From positions 1,408,118 to 1,472,117 of the forward strand of contig NZ_SJPU01000001.1 of the NCBI RefSeq assembly GCF_007860105.1: a stretch of DNA of 64,000 nucleotides. The letters run 5' to 3'. Shown in pieces: positions 1-8,639 of this stretch (position 1 is its first letter; each line of letters opens with the position of its first letter). Position numbers and translations under genes: made by a program. The notes beneath the pieces were generated by a model, which saw nothing but the letters and a program-made list of their open reading frames with translations, had not been told where the DNA came from and searched no databases. This stretch comes from Allorhodopirellula heiligendammensis. Lineage in GTDB: Bacteria; Planctomycetota; Planctomycetia; Pirellulales; Pirellulaceae.

Positions 1-1
1 C

Positions 2-352
2 CGCGCCACACGCGGTCGGTTGTCGGTGTCCTGCGATCCGGAAACGCTGGAAGCCACCTGTGCCGATGAGACTTCGCCACAAACGGCGTTTGAAGATCGC
101 GAACGTGCCGATGCGGTGCGTAGCGGTTTGACTCGATTGGGTGACATCGACCAGCAAACTTTGCGCGCGTTTTACCTGCAAGGGCAATCGCTAATCGAAA
201 TGAGCGACCGCTTCGATGCCCCTGTGGGCACGATCAAACGCCGCTTGCACACCGCTCGCAAGCGGCTTGCCGAAACGATGCGGACTGATTTTCCGGCGAC
301 CGTACCGATGTCGGTCGCGGCCCCAGAGATCCCGGTCTGCCAAGCGGTTTGA
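2..352 (+). CDS. RNA polymerase sigma factor, ECF-like, 3' part (cut by window start)
   Basis: The frame is open to the left edge, so the true start lies outside the window. The visible part is the C-terminal region of a sigma-70 family factor. It contains a sigma region 4 helix-turn-helix: a segment beginning LRAFYLQGQS, then the recognition-helix-like PVGTIKRRLHTARKRL, which in this family contacts the -35 element. The final ~25 residues are a short non-conserved tail. An internal TTG at 20 is in frame but is unlikely to be the true start, because coding continues upstream of it. The role would be to direct RNA polymerase to a specific regulon. No anti-sigma partner is visible here. The family call is firm; the regulon is unknown. 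Confidence 0.8.
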   Translation, partial: RATRGRLSVSCDPETLEATCADETSPQTAFEDRERADAVRSGLTRLGDIDQQTLRAFYLQGQSLIEMSDRFDAPVGTIKRRLHTARKRLAETMRTDFPATVPMSVAAPEIPVCQAV

Positions 353-427
353 GGGCGTGGGAGCCAGAACGGGTACCCCTGGTTTGGCGTGCCGTTGGGG
401 ATAGACGGACGTGACGGGGGACCCATC

Positions 428-1369
428 CTACTTAGCGAACGAATATTCGGGGTTGGCCGTATCGAAATCTCGAGCGGTCAGCCCCACGTTCGTTTGCAGA
501 TCGTGATATTCATACGATTCAATCAGTGGGCGCTGGTCACTGTTGGGTTTGGGCCAGTCAAAACTGCGATAGCTCACGACTACGTTCTGCGGCTGGTCGA
601 GGACCAGTTCTGCCACCGCAAAATCATTCTCCCGACCGGTAGGCTGGCTGCGCTCGATTCGGAGGTGTGTCAACGATCGACCGTCGAACGGGTAGCCTTC
701 CGTTTTAAACACGCGTACGTGGGGGTCGTCGCGATCCTCACCGCCGCGCTCGATCAGTTTTTCGAGCAATCGGGTCAAACCGATTTCGGCAATGGGATAT
801 CGTTGGCCCTGCATGGCTAAGAAACCCTCAGGTGGCAGTGACACGGTCATCATGGCCCCGACCATGCCGGCTTCACGGACTTGCATTTTGCCGTCGTTTT
901 GATCTTCCACCCAGATCACCTCGCGGCCGCGGATGTTGCTGGGCGATTCGAACCGCAGGTATACCTTCAGTGGTCCACCGGGCGTGCCTCCCGCGTGTCT
1001 CGTTACCACTTTCAGAGAGATCTCGGAGGCGGGCTGTAACACCCCACTACGATCTTGCTCCTGCTTGATGAGTCGCGCCGTGTAGTCGTCGAGATGGGCA
1101 TTCGTCTCGGCAAGCGCAGTATTGGCCAGTTGCAGCATTTCAGCCATGGACACTTCCTCTGTTCTTCCGGATTCGGATGCGGCGATTTCACTCCCGGTCG
1201 CTTGTGGAGGTGCCACAGCGACGGGTGTTGCTGATTCGGCGCGGCTACTGGCAAGAGACGTGGCCATCACAGTGAGACCCGCGGTTGCCAAGGATAACGC
1301 CATCAACCAAACCCACTGGCGGCGTTGATCGCTCGTGGAAGAGAGAGCTTCTGTCACAGTGAGAACCAT
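428..1369 (-). CDS. DUF1571 family exported protein
   Basis: A 313-residue protein with an N-terminal hydrophobic segment at about residues 18-40, consistent with a signal peptide or membrane anchor, then a low-complexity Ala/Ser linker. The rest matches my recollection of the DUF1571 family common in planctomycetes: a helix containing YTARLIKQE, followed by beta-rich segments such as KVYLRFESP and GREVIWVEDQNDG. The fold resembles outer-membrane lipoprotein carrier-type proteins that sense or bind lipids, but no function is established. The ATG at 1369 has no clear Shine-Dalgarno sequence. It is divergent from recA, with 470 bases between them. The family call is fairly secure; the cellular role is unknown. 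Confidence 0.75.
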   Translation of the reverse strand: MVLTVTEALSSTSDQRRQWVWLMALSLATAGLTVMATSLASSRAESATPVAVAPPQATGSEIAASESGRTEEVSMAEMLQLANTALAETNAHLDDYTARLIKQEQDRSGVLQPASEISLKVVTRHAGGTPGGPLKVYLRFESPSNIRGREVIWVEDQNDGKMQVREAGMVGAMMTVSLPPEGFLAMQGQRYPIAEIGLTRLLEKLIERGGEDRDDPHVRVFKTEGYPFDGRSLTHLRIERSQPTGRENDFAVAELVLDQPQNVVVSYRSFDWPKPNSDQRPLIESYEYHDLQTNVGLTARDFDTANPEYSFAK

Positions 1370-1839
1370 GGACGGAGTTTGAAATAGGGAACCGGGCTCT
1401 GAACTTTCTCATTATTTCGCTGAGGGACCCCGCTGCACAACGCTTTGTGGGAGCACCCGGTCGGGGAAGCGTCCGGACCTGGTCCCGCAACAGGCGAACC
1501 GCCTCATCGAGTACCCACGTGTCGGGTGGGAACTGTTTTTTTAATGCATTCAATACCTGGTGACCAAACGTGTCCAGTGGGGCGGCGATACTACTTTCGT
1601 GAGCCAAACGGGGCTCGCCCGGCGATCGCGAATTGTTGTTGAAAAGCTGTCTAGGAAAGCGATCGTTTCGAACTATTTCCCCTGCCAAAATCAGGGTTTC
1701 GGAACGAAATTTGTTGTCCAAGTGCTAGATTCGCGATACCATCAACCGGCTGCTTCGTTCGGTGATGTTCAAACGGACGACGACCCCAGGTCGCTCTTGA
1801 AATCTGAGCTAGAAAAGAAAACTTAAGGAAAACAGGGAT
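1370..1839. other. Intergenic region between DUF1571 gene and recA
   Basis: This 470-base gap separates two divergent genes, so it should hold both promoters. I see no convincing -35/-10 pair, no LexA-type palindrome that I can name, and no RNA gene. The only clear signal is an AAGGA-like ribosome binding site at about 1825-1829 in front of recA. Short open frames here lack recognisable domains and are treated as chance. Confidence 0.4.
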
Positions 1840-2967
1840 ATGGCTAAGCAACCACGTACGGCGACCGCTGCAGCATCCAAGGGTGTCAAACTCGATCCGG
1901 GCATGAAGCGAATTTTAGAGAAAGAGCCGGGACTGAAAACGACGCTGCAGCAAATTGAGAAATCGTTTGGCGAAGGCGCCATCATGCCGCTGGGGGCATC
2001 CCACAAACTCACCATCGACGGCATTCCGACGGGCTCATTGAGCCTCGACATGGCTCTCGGCGGCCAGGGCATTCCGCGTGGCCGGATCATCGAGGTCTTC
2101 GGGCCCGAATCGAGCGGGAAGACGACCCTAGCCCTGCATGTCGGTGCTGAAGCACAAAAAATGGGTGGGATCGCCGCGATCATTGACGCTGAGCATGCCT
2201 TCGATCCCAGTTGGGCAAAAAAACTCGGTGTTGAACTGGACAGTTTGCTCGTCAGCCAACCCAGCAGCGGTGAGGAAGCGATGCAGATTTGTGAAATGCT
2301 GGTCAAGAGCAATGCGGTCGACGTCATCATCATTGACTCAGTTGCCGCTCTGGTGCCGAAGGCGGAACTCGAGGGTGAGATTGGCGACAGCCATGTGGGC
2401 TTGCAGGCTCGATTGATGAGCCAATCGATGCGGAAACTGACCGGAGCGATTGCCAAGAGTAAAACGGCGGTGATCTTCATCAACCAAATTCGTGAGAAAG
2501 TGGGTGTGATGTTCGGCAGTCCCGAGACGACACCAGGTGGTCGGGCACTGAAGTTTTACTGCTCCTGCCGGATTGACGTCCGTCGGATCGGGGCGCTCAA
2601 GGATGGTGACGAGCAAGTCGGCCAACGCGTCAAAGCGAAGATCGTGAAGAACAAGGTCGCACCGCCGTTCCGCGTCGCGGAGTTCGACATGATGCATAGT
2701 TGTGGGATCAGCTTCGAGGGCGATTTGCTGGACCTGGGCACCGAGCACAAGGTGGTTAACCGCAGCGGTGCATGGTTCAAGTACGGCGACACCTATCTCG
2801 GCCAGGGTAAAGAAAAAGCACGAAACTTCTTGATTGAAAACCCTGAAATTCGGGACGAGATCAAGCAGAAAGTGCTCACCGCTGGCGGGTATGCCGCCCC
2901 GCTTGATGCCGAGGCACTCGATAGCGACGCCGATGTCGAGGACTCCGAGAACGTCGCTAACAGCTGA
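1840..2967 (+). CDS. recA: Recombinase RecA
   Basis: The DNA strand-exchange ATPase that forms filaments on single-stranded DNA, drives homologous recombination and triggers SOS repressor cleavage. The 375-residue product has the Walker A motif GPESSGKT at residues 88-95, a Walker B strand [10 protein letters not shown] near 166-175, the L1/L2 DNA-binding loops (including [15 protein letters not shown]) and the standard C-terminal domain. There is an N-terminal extension of about 20 residues rich in Ala/Thr/Lys relative to the Escherichia coli protein. One oddity is the stretch [13 protein letters not shown], where most RecA proteins have small residues (FYASVR) in place of the two cysteines. 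The ATG at 1840 is preceded by AAGGA. A strong hairpin follows the stop codon. The identification is secure. Confidence 0.97.
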   Translation: MAKQPRTATAAASKGVKLDPGMKRILEKEPGLKTTLQQIEKSFGEGAIMPLGASHKLTIDGIPTGSLSLDMALGGQGIPRGRIIEVFGPESSGKTTLALHVGAEAQKMGGIAAIIDAEHAFDPSWAKKLGVELDSLLVSQPSSGEEAMQICEMLVKSNAVDVIIIDSVAALVPKAELEGEIGDSHVGLQARLMSQSMRKLTGAIAKSKTAVIFINQIREKVGVMFGSPETTPGGRALKFYCSCRIDVRRIGALKDGDEQVGQRVKAKIVKNKVAPPFRVAEFDMMHSCGISFEGDLLDLGTEHKVVNRSGAWFKYGDTYLGQGKEKARNFLIENPEIRDEIKQKVLTAGGYAAPLDAEALDSDADVEDSENVANS

Positions 2968-2985
2968 ATCAATCGGCAGTTAATA

Positions 2986-3009
2986 CGCTCGGGACTGTTG
3001 TCCCGAGCG
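2986..3009 (+). terminator. Hairpin between convergent recA and scpB
   Basis: A perfect 10-base-pair stem (CGCTCGGGAC with GTCCCGAGCG) closed by a TGTT loop lies 18 bases after the recA stop and before the end of the convergent scpB gene. There is no T-tract, so it may be a weak or bidirectional terminator, or an mRNA 3'-end stabiliser. Confidence 0.6.
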
Positions 3010-3110
3010 AGCAAAGCCTTCATCGAGCTGCCGAAACATCCCCTGTTGGGGGACTCAAAAGTTGAATCAGCAGCGAGAGGGAGCCAGCGACTCAACGAGG
3101 ATTGGATCGA

Positions 3111-3365
3111 CTATTCGTCGTCGTCATCTTCGTCTTCGTCAGCGTCTTCGTCCCAGTCGTCGTCATCGTCCTCTTCATCTTCGTCGTCCCAGTCTTCGTC
3201 GGCATCGTCGTCGTCGACTTCCTCCCAACTGTCGTCTGTGTCGAGGTCATCGTCTTCATCGGCGTCGTCCTCATCATCGCCGTCTTCTTCTTCTTCGTCG
3301 TCGTCGTCGTCCCAATCATCATCGTCGTCGACGAAATCTTCGTCGTCGTCGTCATCGAGGCCATT
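3111..3365 (-). repeat. Low-complexity trinucleotide-like tract encoding Asp/Glu
   Basis: The plus strand is dominated by GTC, TCG, TCC and TTC triplets, so all six frames are open or nearly open and show artificial Ser-rich, Arg-rich or Thr-rich products. On the minus strand it encodes the acidic tail of ScpB. Such tracts can vary in length by replication slippage. Confidence 0.8.
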
Positions 3366-4355
3366 TTCGTAGAGATCATCTTCTTCATCTTCGATCACGG
3401 CGGCGGGTTCAATCTCGTTCGACGCGGGCGTGTCCGTCCGATCAAACGACTCAGCAGCCTGGTCGGCGATGCCGGTTGCAAAATGAGACAACACCGAATC
3501 GGTGGCGAGAGCGTCGGTCACTGCGAGACTCACGTCAGACTCCTTGGGGACTTGGGAAACGGTCGCTTCGACCGAATCGATAGAAGGGGAAAGTTCAGAA
3601 CCGCCACCATTAGCTGTAGCGACTTGCTTACCAGAAACATCATCACAGAATCCCCGTGAGTCAATCGCTGGCAAGGCGTTTATCGATGGCAATCCGCAGA
3701 TTTTTAAGAAACGTTTGGTGGTTCCGTAAAGATAGGGTCGTCCGAGATCGTCGCTGCGTCCACTAATTCGGACCAAATCCAGCTGCATCAGCTGTCGCAG
3801 AATCTCGCCACAGGCAACACCGCGAACGCTTTCGACATCTGCTCGCGTAACATCTTGGCGGTACGCCACCACCGCCAGCGTCTCCATCATCGGCCAACTC
3901 AAGCGGATCGCTGGAGCTAAAACGCCCAGTCTTCGCAGCCATGGGGCGACGACCGAGCGGGTCATCATGCGGCTGCCACCGGCGAGCTGTTCGATGCGAA
4001 AGGCTCGACCGAGCAAATCGTAAAGTTCATTCAATTCCGCGACAAGCGTACGAGCCTGCGTTGCATCTTCGAGTCCCGCCAAGGATGCGATCTTGCGATA
4101 ATTCAATGGCGATTTGGCAATCAACAATAGTGCTTCGACGCGACTGCGGGCGGCCGCAGAATCGTCTGATGGCGGTGGTGTTGCCGGTCTGCCACCTTCG
4201 GCAGGCTCCGCCGCGCCGCGTGATCCTGCGGCCTCGTGGTCGCCCGAGTCGACTGTCGTCAGACAGAATGCAAGGTTGCGACGGGATGCCGGAGACGTCT
4301 CGAACCGATCGCGGAGCGATGTCACGCGTTGCCAAGGGGCGGCGTAAGGATTCAT
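3111..4355 (-). CDS. scpB: ScpB-like segregation and condensation protein with long acidic tail
   Basis: ScpB is the winged-helix (kite) subunit of the SMC-ScpA-ScpB condensin that organises and segregates the chromosome. The core of this protein (about residues 70-250) has family features: SRVEALLLIAKSPL, the segment METLAVVAYRQDVTRADVESVRG and the closing GRPYLYGTTKRFL. The frame is open further upstream to 4427, but the ATG at 4355 (MNPYAAPW) is the more natural start. The unusual part is the last ~100 residues, an almost uninterrupted Asp/Glu run with a few Trp and Ser, encoded by GAC/GAT/GAG repeats at 3111-3390. Such a tail could mimic DNA or mediate protein contacts. It converges with recA. 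ScpA is not in the window. The core call is secure; the tail's function is unknown. Confidence 0.85.
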   Translation of the reverse strand: MNPYAAPWQRVTSLRDRFETSPASRRNLAFCLTTVDSGDHEAAGSRGAAEPAEGGRPATPPPSDDSAAARSRVEALLLIAKSPLNYRKIASLAGLEDATQARTLVAELNELYDLLGRAFRIEQLAGGSRMMTRSVVAPWLRRLGVLAPAIRLSWPMMETLAVVAYRQDVTRADVESVRGVACGEILRQLMQLDLVRISGRSDDLGRPYLYGTTKRFLKICGLPSINALPAIDSRGFCDDVSGKQVATANGGGSELSPSIDSVEATVSQVPKESDVSLAVTDALATDSVLSHFATGIADQAAESFDRTDTPASNEIEPAAVIEDEEDDLYENGLDDDDDEDFVDDDDDWDDDDDEEEEDGDDEDDADEDDDLDTDDSWEEVDDDDADEDWDDEDEEDDDDDWDEDADEDEDDDDE

Positions 4356-4621
4356 ATTGATTTCGATGGAAGATTCACCTCGGAGATCGTAGCGTTCTGT
4401 TTCGAGAGCCGCTCGCCAATTTATCAACGCGGTCTACTCGCTAAACTAAGCGACAGCTGGCGATGCATTGGTTATTCTCCAGGTTCGTCTCGCATGCCAG
4501 ACGGCCCCTGTCGTTCGCCCTCGCAATTCAATGACCAAGGCTTACCTGCAGATACCTATCATGATCAAGTCCTCTCGGCGTCACCAGTCCGGTTAAATCA
4601 CTCTGAACCCTGAACCCTGTC

Positions 4622-5308
4622 GTGCCTAATCTATCTCGCTGGCAAAGAATCAATGGCTCTCAACTTTGGATTTCGCTGATTTCCGCGATCGTCCTGGGAG
4701 TTCTGGTATGGGTGGTCGTGCGCACGATGGGATACGTCGAGGGTGAGGAATTCTCGCCGACACATTTTCGCTCTCGGCGGTTTTCCTTTTACGAAATCCC
4801 GATTATTCATTGGCAGATCACGCCCATTGTTCGCGTGAGCAGTACTCCGTCGACGGCGCTTCTGCTGACGCAACAGAATTGGATTTCGCTGCCGCCGACA
4901 GCGCCTGCTGACTGGCATTTGGTGTCGCTGCGAAGGGGCGGTCGTGGACTCCAGGACGATGATGCGGCGCTGCTCCTCGACCAGCTCAGGTTGGAACGCG
5001 ATGGCAGTCCGTATTGGAGTCAGTGGAGTCAGAAACATCCCAAGTTGGCAAGCGTATTGTGGCCGACGATCGGCAAGCTGGCGCAGCGAGAATTGTACAT
5101 TCTGATGCCGCGTTTACTCGAACGGGTTCGTCCGATCGATACTGTCGACGCATTGCAGGCAACCCAACGAGAGTATTTGGAGAGAGAATATGCGTCATTA
5201 GTGCGCGACATGCGTGCCGCAGGTATGGACGGCTTGGCAGATGCGTTGGCAGCCGAGGCGGCCCAATATTCGCGGGGATCTTCTTCGAAGGGGGTGGGGA
5301 CTCCATGA
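4622..5308 (+). CDS. Membrane-anchored protein of unknown function
   Basis: A 228-residue product starting with GTG. It has one N-terminal transmembrane segment at about residues 15-35 (LWISLISAIVLGVLVWVVV). The remainder is probably extracytoplasmic and ends in a helical, charged region at about 165-215. I do not recognise the family. Its stop codon overlaps the ATG of the cysteine desulfurase gene as ATGA, which implies translational coupling and one transcript. The overlap supports it being a real gene. I see no catalytic motif and do not assign a function. Confidence 0.65.
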   Translation: MPNLSRWQRINGSQLWISLISAIVLGVLVWVVVRTMGYVEGEEFSPTHFRSRRFSFYEIPIIHWQITPIVRVSSTPSTALLLTQQNWISLPPTAPADWHLVSLRRGGRGLQDDDAALLLDQLRLERDGSPYWSQWSQKHPKLASVLWPTIGKLAQRELYILMPRLLERVRPIDTVDALQATQREYLEREYASLVRDMRAAGMDGLADALAAEAAQYSRGSSSKGVGTP

Positions 5309-6477
5309 TCTATCTCGATAACAATGCCACCACAGCGCTCGACCCTCGCGTCGCTGAGGTTCTCATGGCGGCGTGGCAATCCGGTCCCGCCAACGCATCG
5401 AGTCAGCACCATTTTGGTCGCCGCGCCCGGGGGCGGCTCGAAGCGGCACTCGACCGTATCGGGCAGTCGCTTGGCAGTGATCTGACGAGGGTCGATGCAG
5501 CCCGATTGATCGTGACCAGCGGCGGGACGGAAGCGAACAATCTGGCGGTGGCGGGTCTCGGACCCGAGGACGGCGCAATTCTGGTTAGTACGATCGAGCA
5601 CCCGAGTGTGTTAGCCGCAGCCGCATCTTTGGAGCAGCACGGACGGCAGGTATTGTCGATCGGCGTAGATTCAGATGGGGTCGTGAGCCTGGCAGATTTA
5701 GAACAGGGGTTGGTGGAGTCCCAGCGTCGGGGCACGCCTGTCGGGCTGGTTTCTATCATGTCGGCCAACAACGAGACGGGGGTGATCCAGCCTATCGTTG
5801 AGATTTCCGAGCTCTGTCGAGCTCAGGGTGCGTTACTGCATGTCGACGCGACCCAATCGATTGGCAAAACGCCCGTTGACTTAGCGCGGTGGGGGGCCGC
5901 TGCGGTGACGTTCACGCCGCACAAGTATCACGGCCCGGCGGGCGTCGGGTTCTTGTGGTTGGCCCCTGGGGTTACGGCGCGGGCATCGCTCCATGGTGGG
6001 GAGCAGCAATTGAGTACACGACCGGGTACCGAACCCGTGCCGCTCGTCATCGCGGCGGCGGAGGCGACGGCGATTGCCGTCGAGGAGCAGCCCACTGCGG
6101 CGATTCATATGTCGCGTCTACGGGATCGACTCGAACGTGAACTCACAAATCGCTACGCTCAACTCATCGTGCATGGACAGTCGGCACCTCGGATTGCTTC
6201 CACCACCTGTCTGTCGCTGCCGGGTACCGATCGGCAGACCGTCCTGATGGCCCTCGATCTCGCTGGGGTGGCGTGCAGCAGCGGTTCGGCTTGCAGCAGT
6301 GGTAGCAGCCCGCCAAGTCACGTCCTGATGGCCATGGGGGCGGGAAAATCAGTTGTCGATGCCGCCCTGCGATTTGGGGTGTCTAAGTTTTCCACGGAGG
6401 AGGAAGTTACACGGGCGATTGAGCTGATTTCCTCGAAACTACGCTCCGCGGGCGGTTTTGCACATGTGGAAAACTAA
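5305..6477 (+). CDS. Cysteine desulfurase (NifS/IscS family)
   Basis: A PLP-dependent class V aminotransferase-fold enzyme that removes sulfur from L-cysteine for Fe-S cluster assembly and thiolation. The start MIYLDNNATT is the classic N-terminus of the family. The PLP lysine is Lys207 in HKYHGP. The mobile catalytic cysteine is most likely Cys330 in GSACSSGS, with an extra cysteine at 324. The SGGTEANNLA segment binds the cofactor. Length (390 residues) is normal. An in-frame extension back to 5014 exists but is rejected, because the ATG at 5305 overlaps the preceding stop and starts exactly at the conserved N-terminus. No IscU or SufE partner is visible, so IscS, SufS and NifS cannot be distinguished. 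Confidence 0.93.
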   Translation: MIYLDNNATTALDPRVAEVLMAAWQSGPANASSQHHFGRRARGRLEAALDRIGQSLGSDLTRVDAARLIVTSGGTEANNLAVAGLGPEDGAILVSTIEHPSVLAAAASLEQHGRQVLSIGVDSDGVVSLADLEQGLVESQRRGTPVGLVSIMSANNETGVIQPIVEISELCRAQGALLHVDATQSIGKTPVDLARWGAAAVTFTPHKYHGPAGVGFLWLAPGVTARASLHGGEQQLSTRPGTEPVPLVIAAAEATAIAVEEQPTAAIHMSRLRDRLERELTNRYAQLIVHGQSAPRIASTTCLSLPGTDRQTVLMALDLAGVACSSGSACSSGSSPPSHVLMAMGAGKSVVDAALRFGVSKFSTEEEVTRAIELISSKLRSAGGFAHVEN

Positions 6478-6485
6478 GTGGAAAA
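6388..6485. promoter_or_regulatory. Cluster of DnaA-box-like sites upstream of dnaA
   Basis: Four 9-mers close to the DnaA-box consensus TTWTNCACA occur here. TTTTCCACG (6388-6396, plus) has one mismatch. TTTTGCACA (6456-6464, plus) matches fully. TTTTCCACA (6465-6473, minus) matches fully and directly abuts the previous box head to head. TTTTCCACT (6477-6485, minus) has one mismatch. They overlap the end of the desulfurase gene and sit 65-165 bases before the dnaA start. They could form an autoregulatory operator or part of a replication origin. I see no obvious AT-rich unwinding element. Confidence 0.5.
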
Positions 6486-6550
6486 GCTGGCACAAATGCG
6501 GGGATCTGCATAGAATGGGAGGCTGAATTCTTCTCGCCAGTGAACATCTC

Positions 6551-7726
6551 GTGGTGACACCCACTCCGCCCGCCGTTTCATCGTTTCCATTGGAGCGTCC
6601 CACGCTGCGCCGGCGGCGGCGTGAGGCGCCTGTGGTGCGACCTGTCACGCCCCTGTTTTACTACGGTCGCGAGAATCGACTGGCAGGCTACGTCTGTGAC
6701 CAATCGGTGTCTCCGCTGTTGGAGATCGCGCGACCGCTATTGCTGGTCGGTCCGCCCGGTGTGGGCAAAACGGCCGTTGCGTTGCACTTGGCTCAGCGGA
6801 TTGGTATCGACTCGGTATGGGACCAGCTGAACGAACCTGCGGCGCCTGCTGACATGGCCATGGCGGGCCGTGGTGCGGCCGCGTCGGGGGTCACCAGTAA
6901 AGTTCTTTCGTCGCGAGTGCTCTATCAACCCGCCATTGATTTTGCCCGCGAATTTGCTTCGTCAATAGATTCGAAAGACATGCCGCGGATGCGGAAAAAG
7001 TTGGATGAAGCATGCGTGTGGGTGATCGATGACCTGCATCTGATTGCGGATAAAGCGCCAGCACAAGAGGAACTCGCTGCGCGGTTGGAGGCCCGCGATG
7101 CTGCGGGGCGGATTACGATTGTGACCTGTCGTCGTTTGCCTTCGGAGATTCGTGGACTGCGTCCACCCCTGGTCAGCCGCACCTTGCCGGGGCTGACCGT
7201 GGAGTTGCGACCACCGACAGGCGACGCCCGCAAGGCGATACTGCGGGAACTCATGCTCGCCCACATGCCTGATGCCGAGCCGGATACGTGGGCGCTGCTC
7301 GATGGTGGATTGCCAAGTGAAGTCAGTGTGCGAGAGCTGGAGTCCGGGGTGAAACAAGTCGCGATGTGGTGTCGCATGCACGACTCGCCGGTCTGTGCGG
7401 AGGCAATTGAATCGGCGGGCGGGAGCGGCGGTGAGCGGGAATCCGTTTCGATCAAAGCAATCACGTCGGCCGTGGCAAGGCATTTGGGCGTCAAGTCATC
7501 GGAGATGCGGAGTGGATCGCGGAGGCAGAACATCGTCCGTGCCAGATCCTTAGCAATGTGGTTGTCACGTCAGTTGACCGACTCGAGCCTCTCCCACATT
7601 GGCGACGCGTTCGGTGGTCGGGATCATTCGACCGTCTTGCACGCCATTCGGAAGATGGAGTCGTCGTTTGACGATGATGCTGATCTTCGCCGCGCCGCTG
7701 ACCACATCACCGAGCGGTTCGCGTAG
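6551..7726 (+). CDS. dnaA: Chromosomal replication initiator DnaA, short form
   Basis: The AAA+ initiator that binds DnaA boxes and opens the origin. The protein is 391 residues. It has Walker A GPPGVGKT at residues 67-74, a Walker B/sensor region VWVIDDLHLIADK near 156-168, a DnaA-type linker VLYQPAIDFAREF, and an arginine-finger region SRTLPGLTVEL. The C-terminal DNA-binding domain (about 295-391) carries the family signature GGRDHSTVLHAIRKME. Only about 40 residues precede the AAA+ core, so the usual helicase-loading domain I and linker domain II are almost absent. An Ala/Gly-rich insertion at about 98-115 follows Walker A. The start is one of two adjacent GTG codons at 6551/6554. The identification is secure on domain IV. 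Confidence 0.9.
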   Translation: MVTPTPPAVSSFPLERPTLRRRRREAPVVRPVTPLFYYGRENRLAGYVCDQSVSPLLEIARPLLLVGPPGVGKTAVALHLAQRIGIDSVWDQLNEPAAPADMAMAGRGAAASGVTSKVLSSRVLYQPAIDFAREFASSIDSKDMPRMRKKLDEACVWVIDDLHLIADKAPAQEELAARLEARDAAGRITIVTCRRLPSEIRGLRPPLVSRTLPGLTVELRPPTGDARKAILRELMLAHMPDAEPDTWALLDGGLPSEVSVRELESGVKQVAMWCRMHDSPVCAEAIESAGGSGGERESVSIKAITSAVARHLGVKSSEMRSGSRRQNIVRARSLAMWLSRQLTDSSLSHIGDAFGGRDHSTVLHAIRKMESSFDDDADLRRAADHITERFA

Positions 7727-7754
7727 ACCGATTGTTCCTTGAATTTGCGGATGC

Positions 7755-8597
7755 TCAGCCAACAAGTAGCAGCACGAGGCTGACGCAGGCACCTCCCATG
7801 GCGTACATGAAGGGGGCATCCCACGAATGCGGTGAGAAAGCCTCGGTGAGGGTCATGATGGGTGGCACCCACGTGACCAGAGCGATGAATACTGGCCACG
7901 ATAATGTTGGTAACAGGAAGAGGATGACGATCACCGATGTTACCCAGACGCACGCACTCCCCTCGTAGGATCTCGTATAGCATCTGCCTGCGGCGAGGGA
8001 GGGTACCTGGTATCGATGGCGACCGAAGCGGATGCCAATCGGCTCAGCCAATCCGTCACCAATCCCATTGATCAACAGCGGGATCGCGATCAGTTCGGGA
8101 GCTTTGAGCCACCGTAACGTCAAAAAAACGACCAAAATCACCAGGTACGCAGCCACTGCTTGACTCATGATCCAGGCGATGGTGTGGGGGCGGTCTTCGG
8201 GCCGGTCGACGCTCGCAAAAGCGGTCGCGACCAGCGGGACACGGTTGCGGATCGGTGGTAAAAAGAGTGACGTCATCGTGACAAATGTGACCAAGCTCGC
8301 GATGGTGGTGGGCACATTGGGAACGTAAGGCAACCACCACGCCAGCACAAACGGAATCAACATCAACATGAAGTGATTGATTTTCCGGGTGTAATTGACC
8401 TTCACATCCCAACGCAACACACACCAGCCGGTTAAATAACAAACCGCTGCTAAGATAGCTTGGTGCAGGACGAGCGAGATCAGATAGTTGTTGGGAAGCA
8501 GCACGATGGTTTGGTGTTCGGGCAATTTTAGCGACAGCGAGACGTTCCAACACATCGGATCCGCTGATAGCTGGGCTCGCCTAGCGACGGAATCCAC
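7755..8597 (-). CDS. Phytol/dolichol-kinase-like integral membrane protein
   Basis: About 280 residues with seven or so hydrophobic segments. The segment NGIGDGLAEPIGIRFG followed by RSYEGS resembles the conserved nucleotide-binding region of the SEC59/DGK1/VTE5 group of CTP-dependent lipid kinases and the related CDP-diglyceride synthetases. It would phosphorylate or cytidylylate a membrane lipid alcohol. The start is uncertain: GTG at 8597 gives a long N-terminus, and the in-frame ATG at 8555 is also possible. It converges on dnaA with a gap of 28 bases and lies last in a run of minus-strand genes. The family is inferred from the one motif and topology; the substrate is unknown. Confidence 0.6.
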   Translation of the reverse strand: MDSVARRAQLSADPMCWNVSLSLKLPEHQTIVLLPNNYLISLVLHQAILAAVCYLTGWCVLRWDVKVNYTRKINHFMLMLIPFVLAWWLPYVPNVPTTIASLVTFVTMTSLFLPPIRNRVPLVATAFASVDRPEDRPHTIAWIMSQAVAAYLVILVVFLTLRWLKAPELIAIPLLINGIGDGLAEPIGIRFGRHRYQVPSLAAGRCYTRSYEGSACVWVTSVIVILFLLPTLSWPVFIALVTWVPPIMTLTEAFSPHSWDAPFMYAMGGACVSLVLLLVG

Positions 8598-8639
8598 GTG
8601 CTCGCGAAGGATGCTACACGATGAAGCGAGTCGCGATCG

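Noticed and set aside
1245-1721. 158-residue minus-strand open frame overlapping the DUF1571 start
   Set aside because: It overlaps the real gene in another frame, has no recognisable domain, and its upstream part lies in an intergenic region with no ribosome binding site.
2998-3388. Ser-rich, Arg-rich and Thr/Met-rich frames across the acidic tract
   Set aside because: They are artefacts of the triplet-repeat DNA that encodes the ScpB acidic tail on the minus strand.
5014-5304. N-terminal extension of the cysteine desulfurase
   Set aside because: It overlaps the upstream membrane-protein gene in another frame, while ATG 5305 gives the conserved N-terminus and an ATGA overlap.
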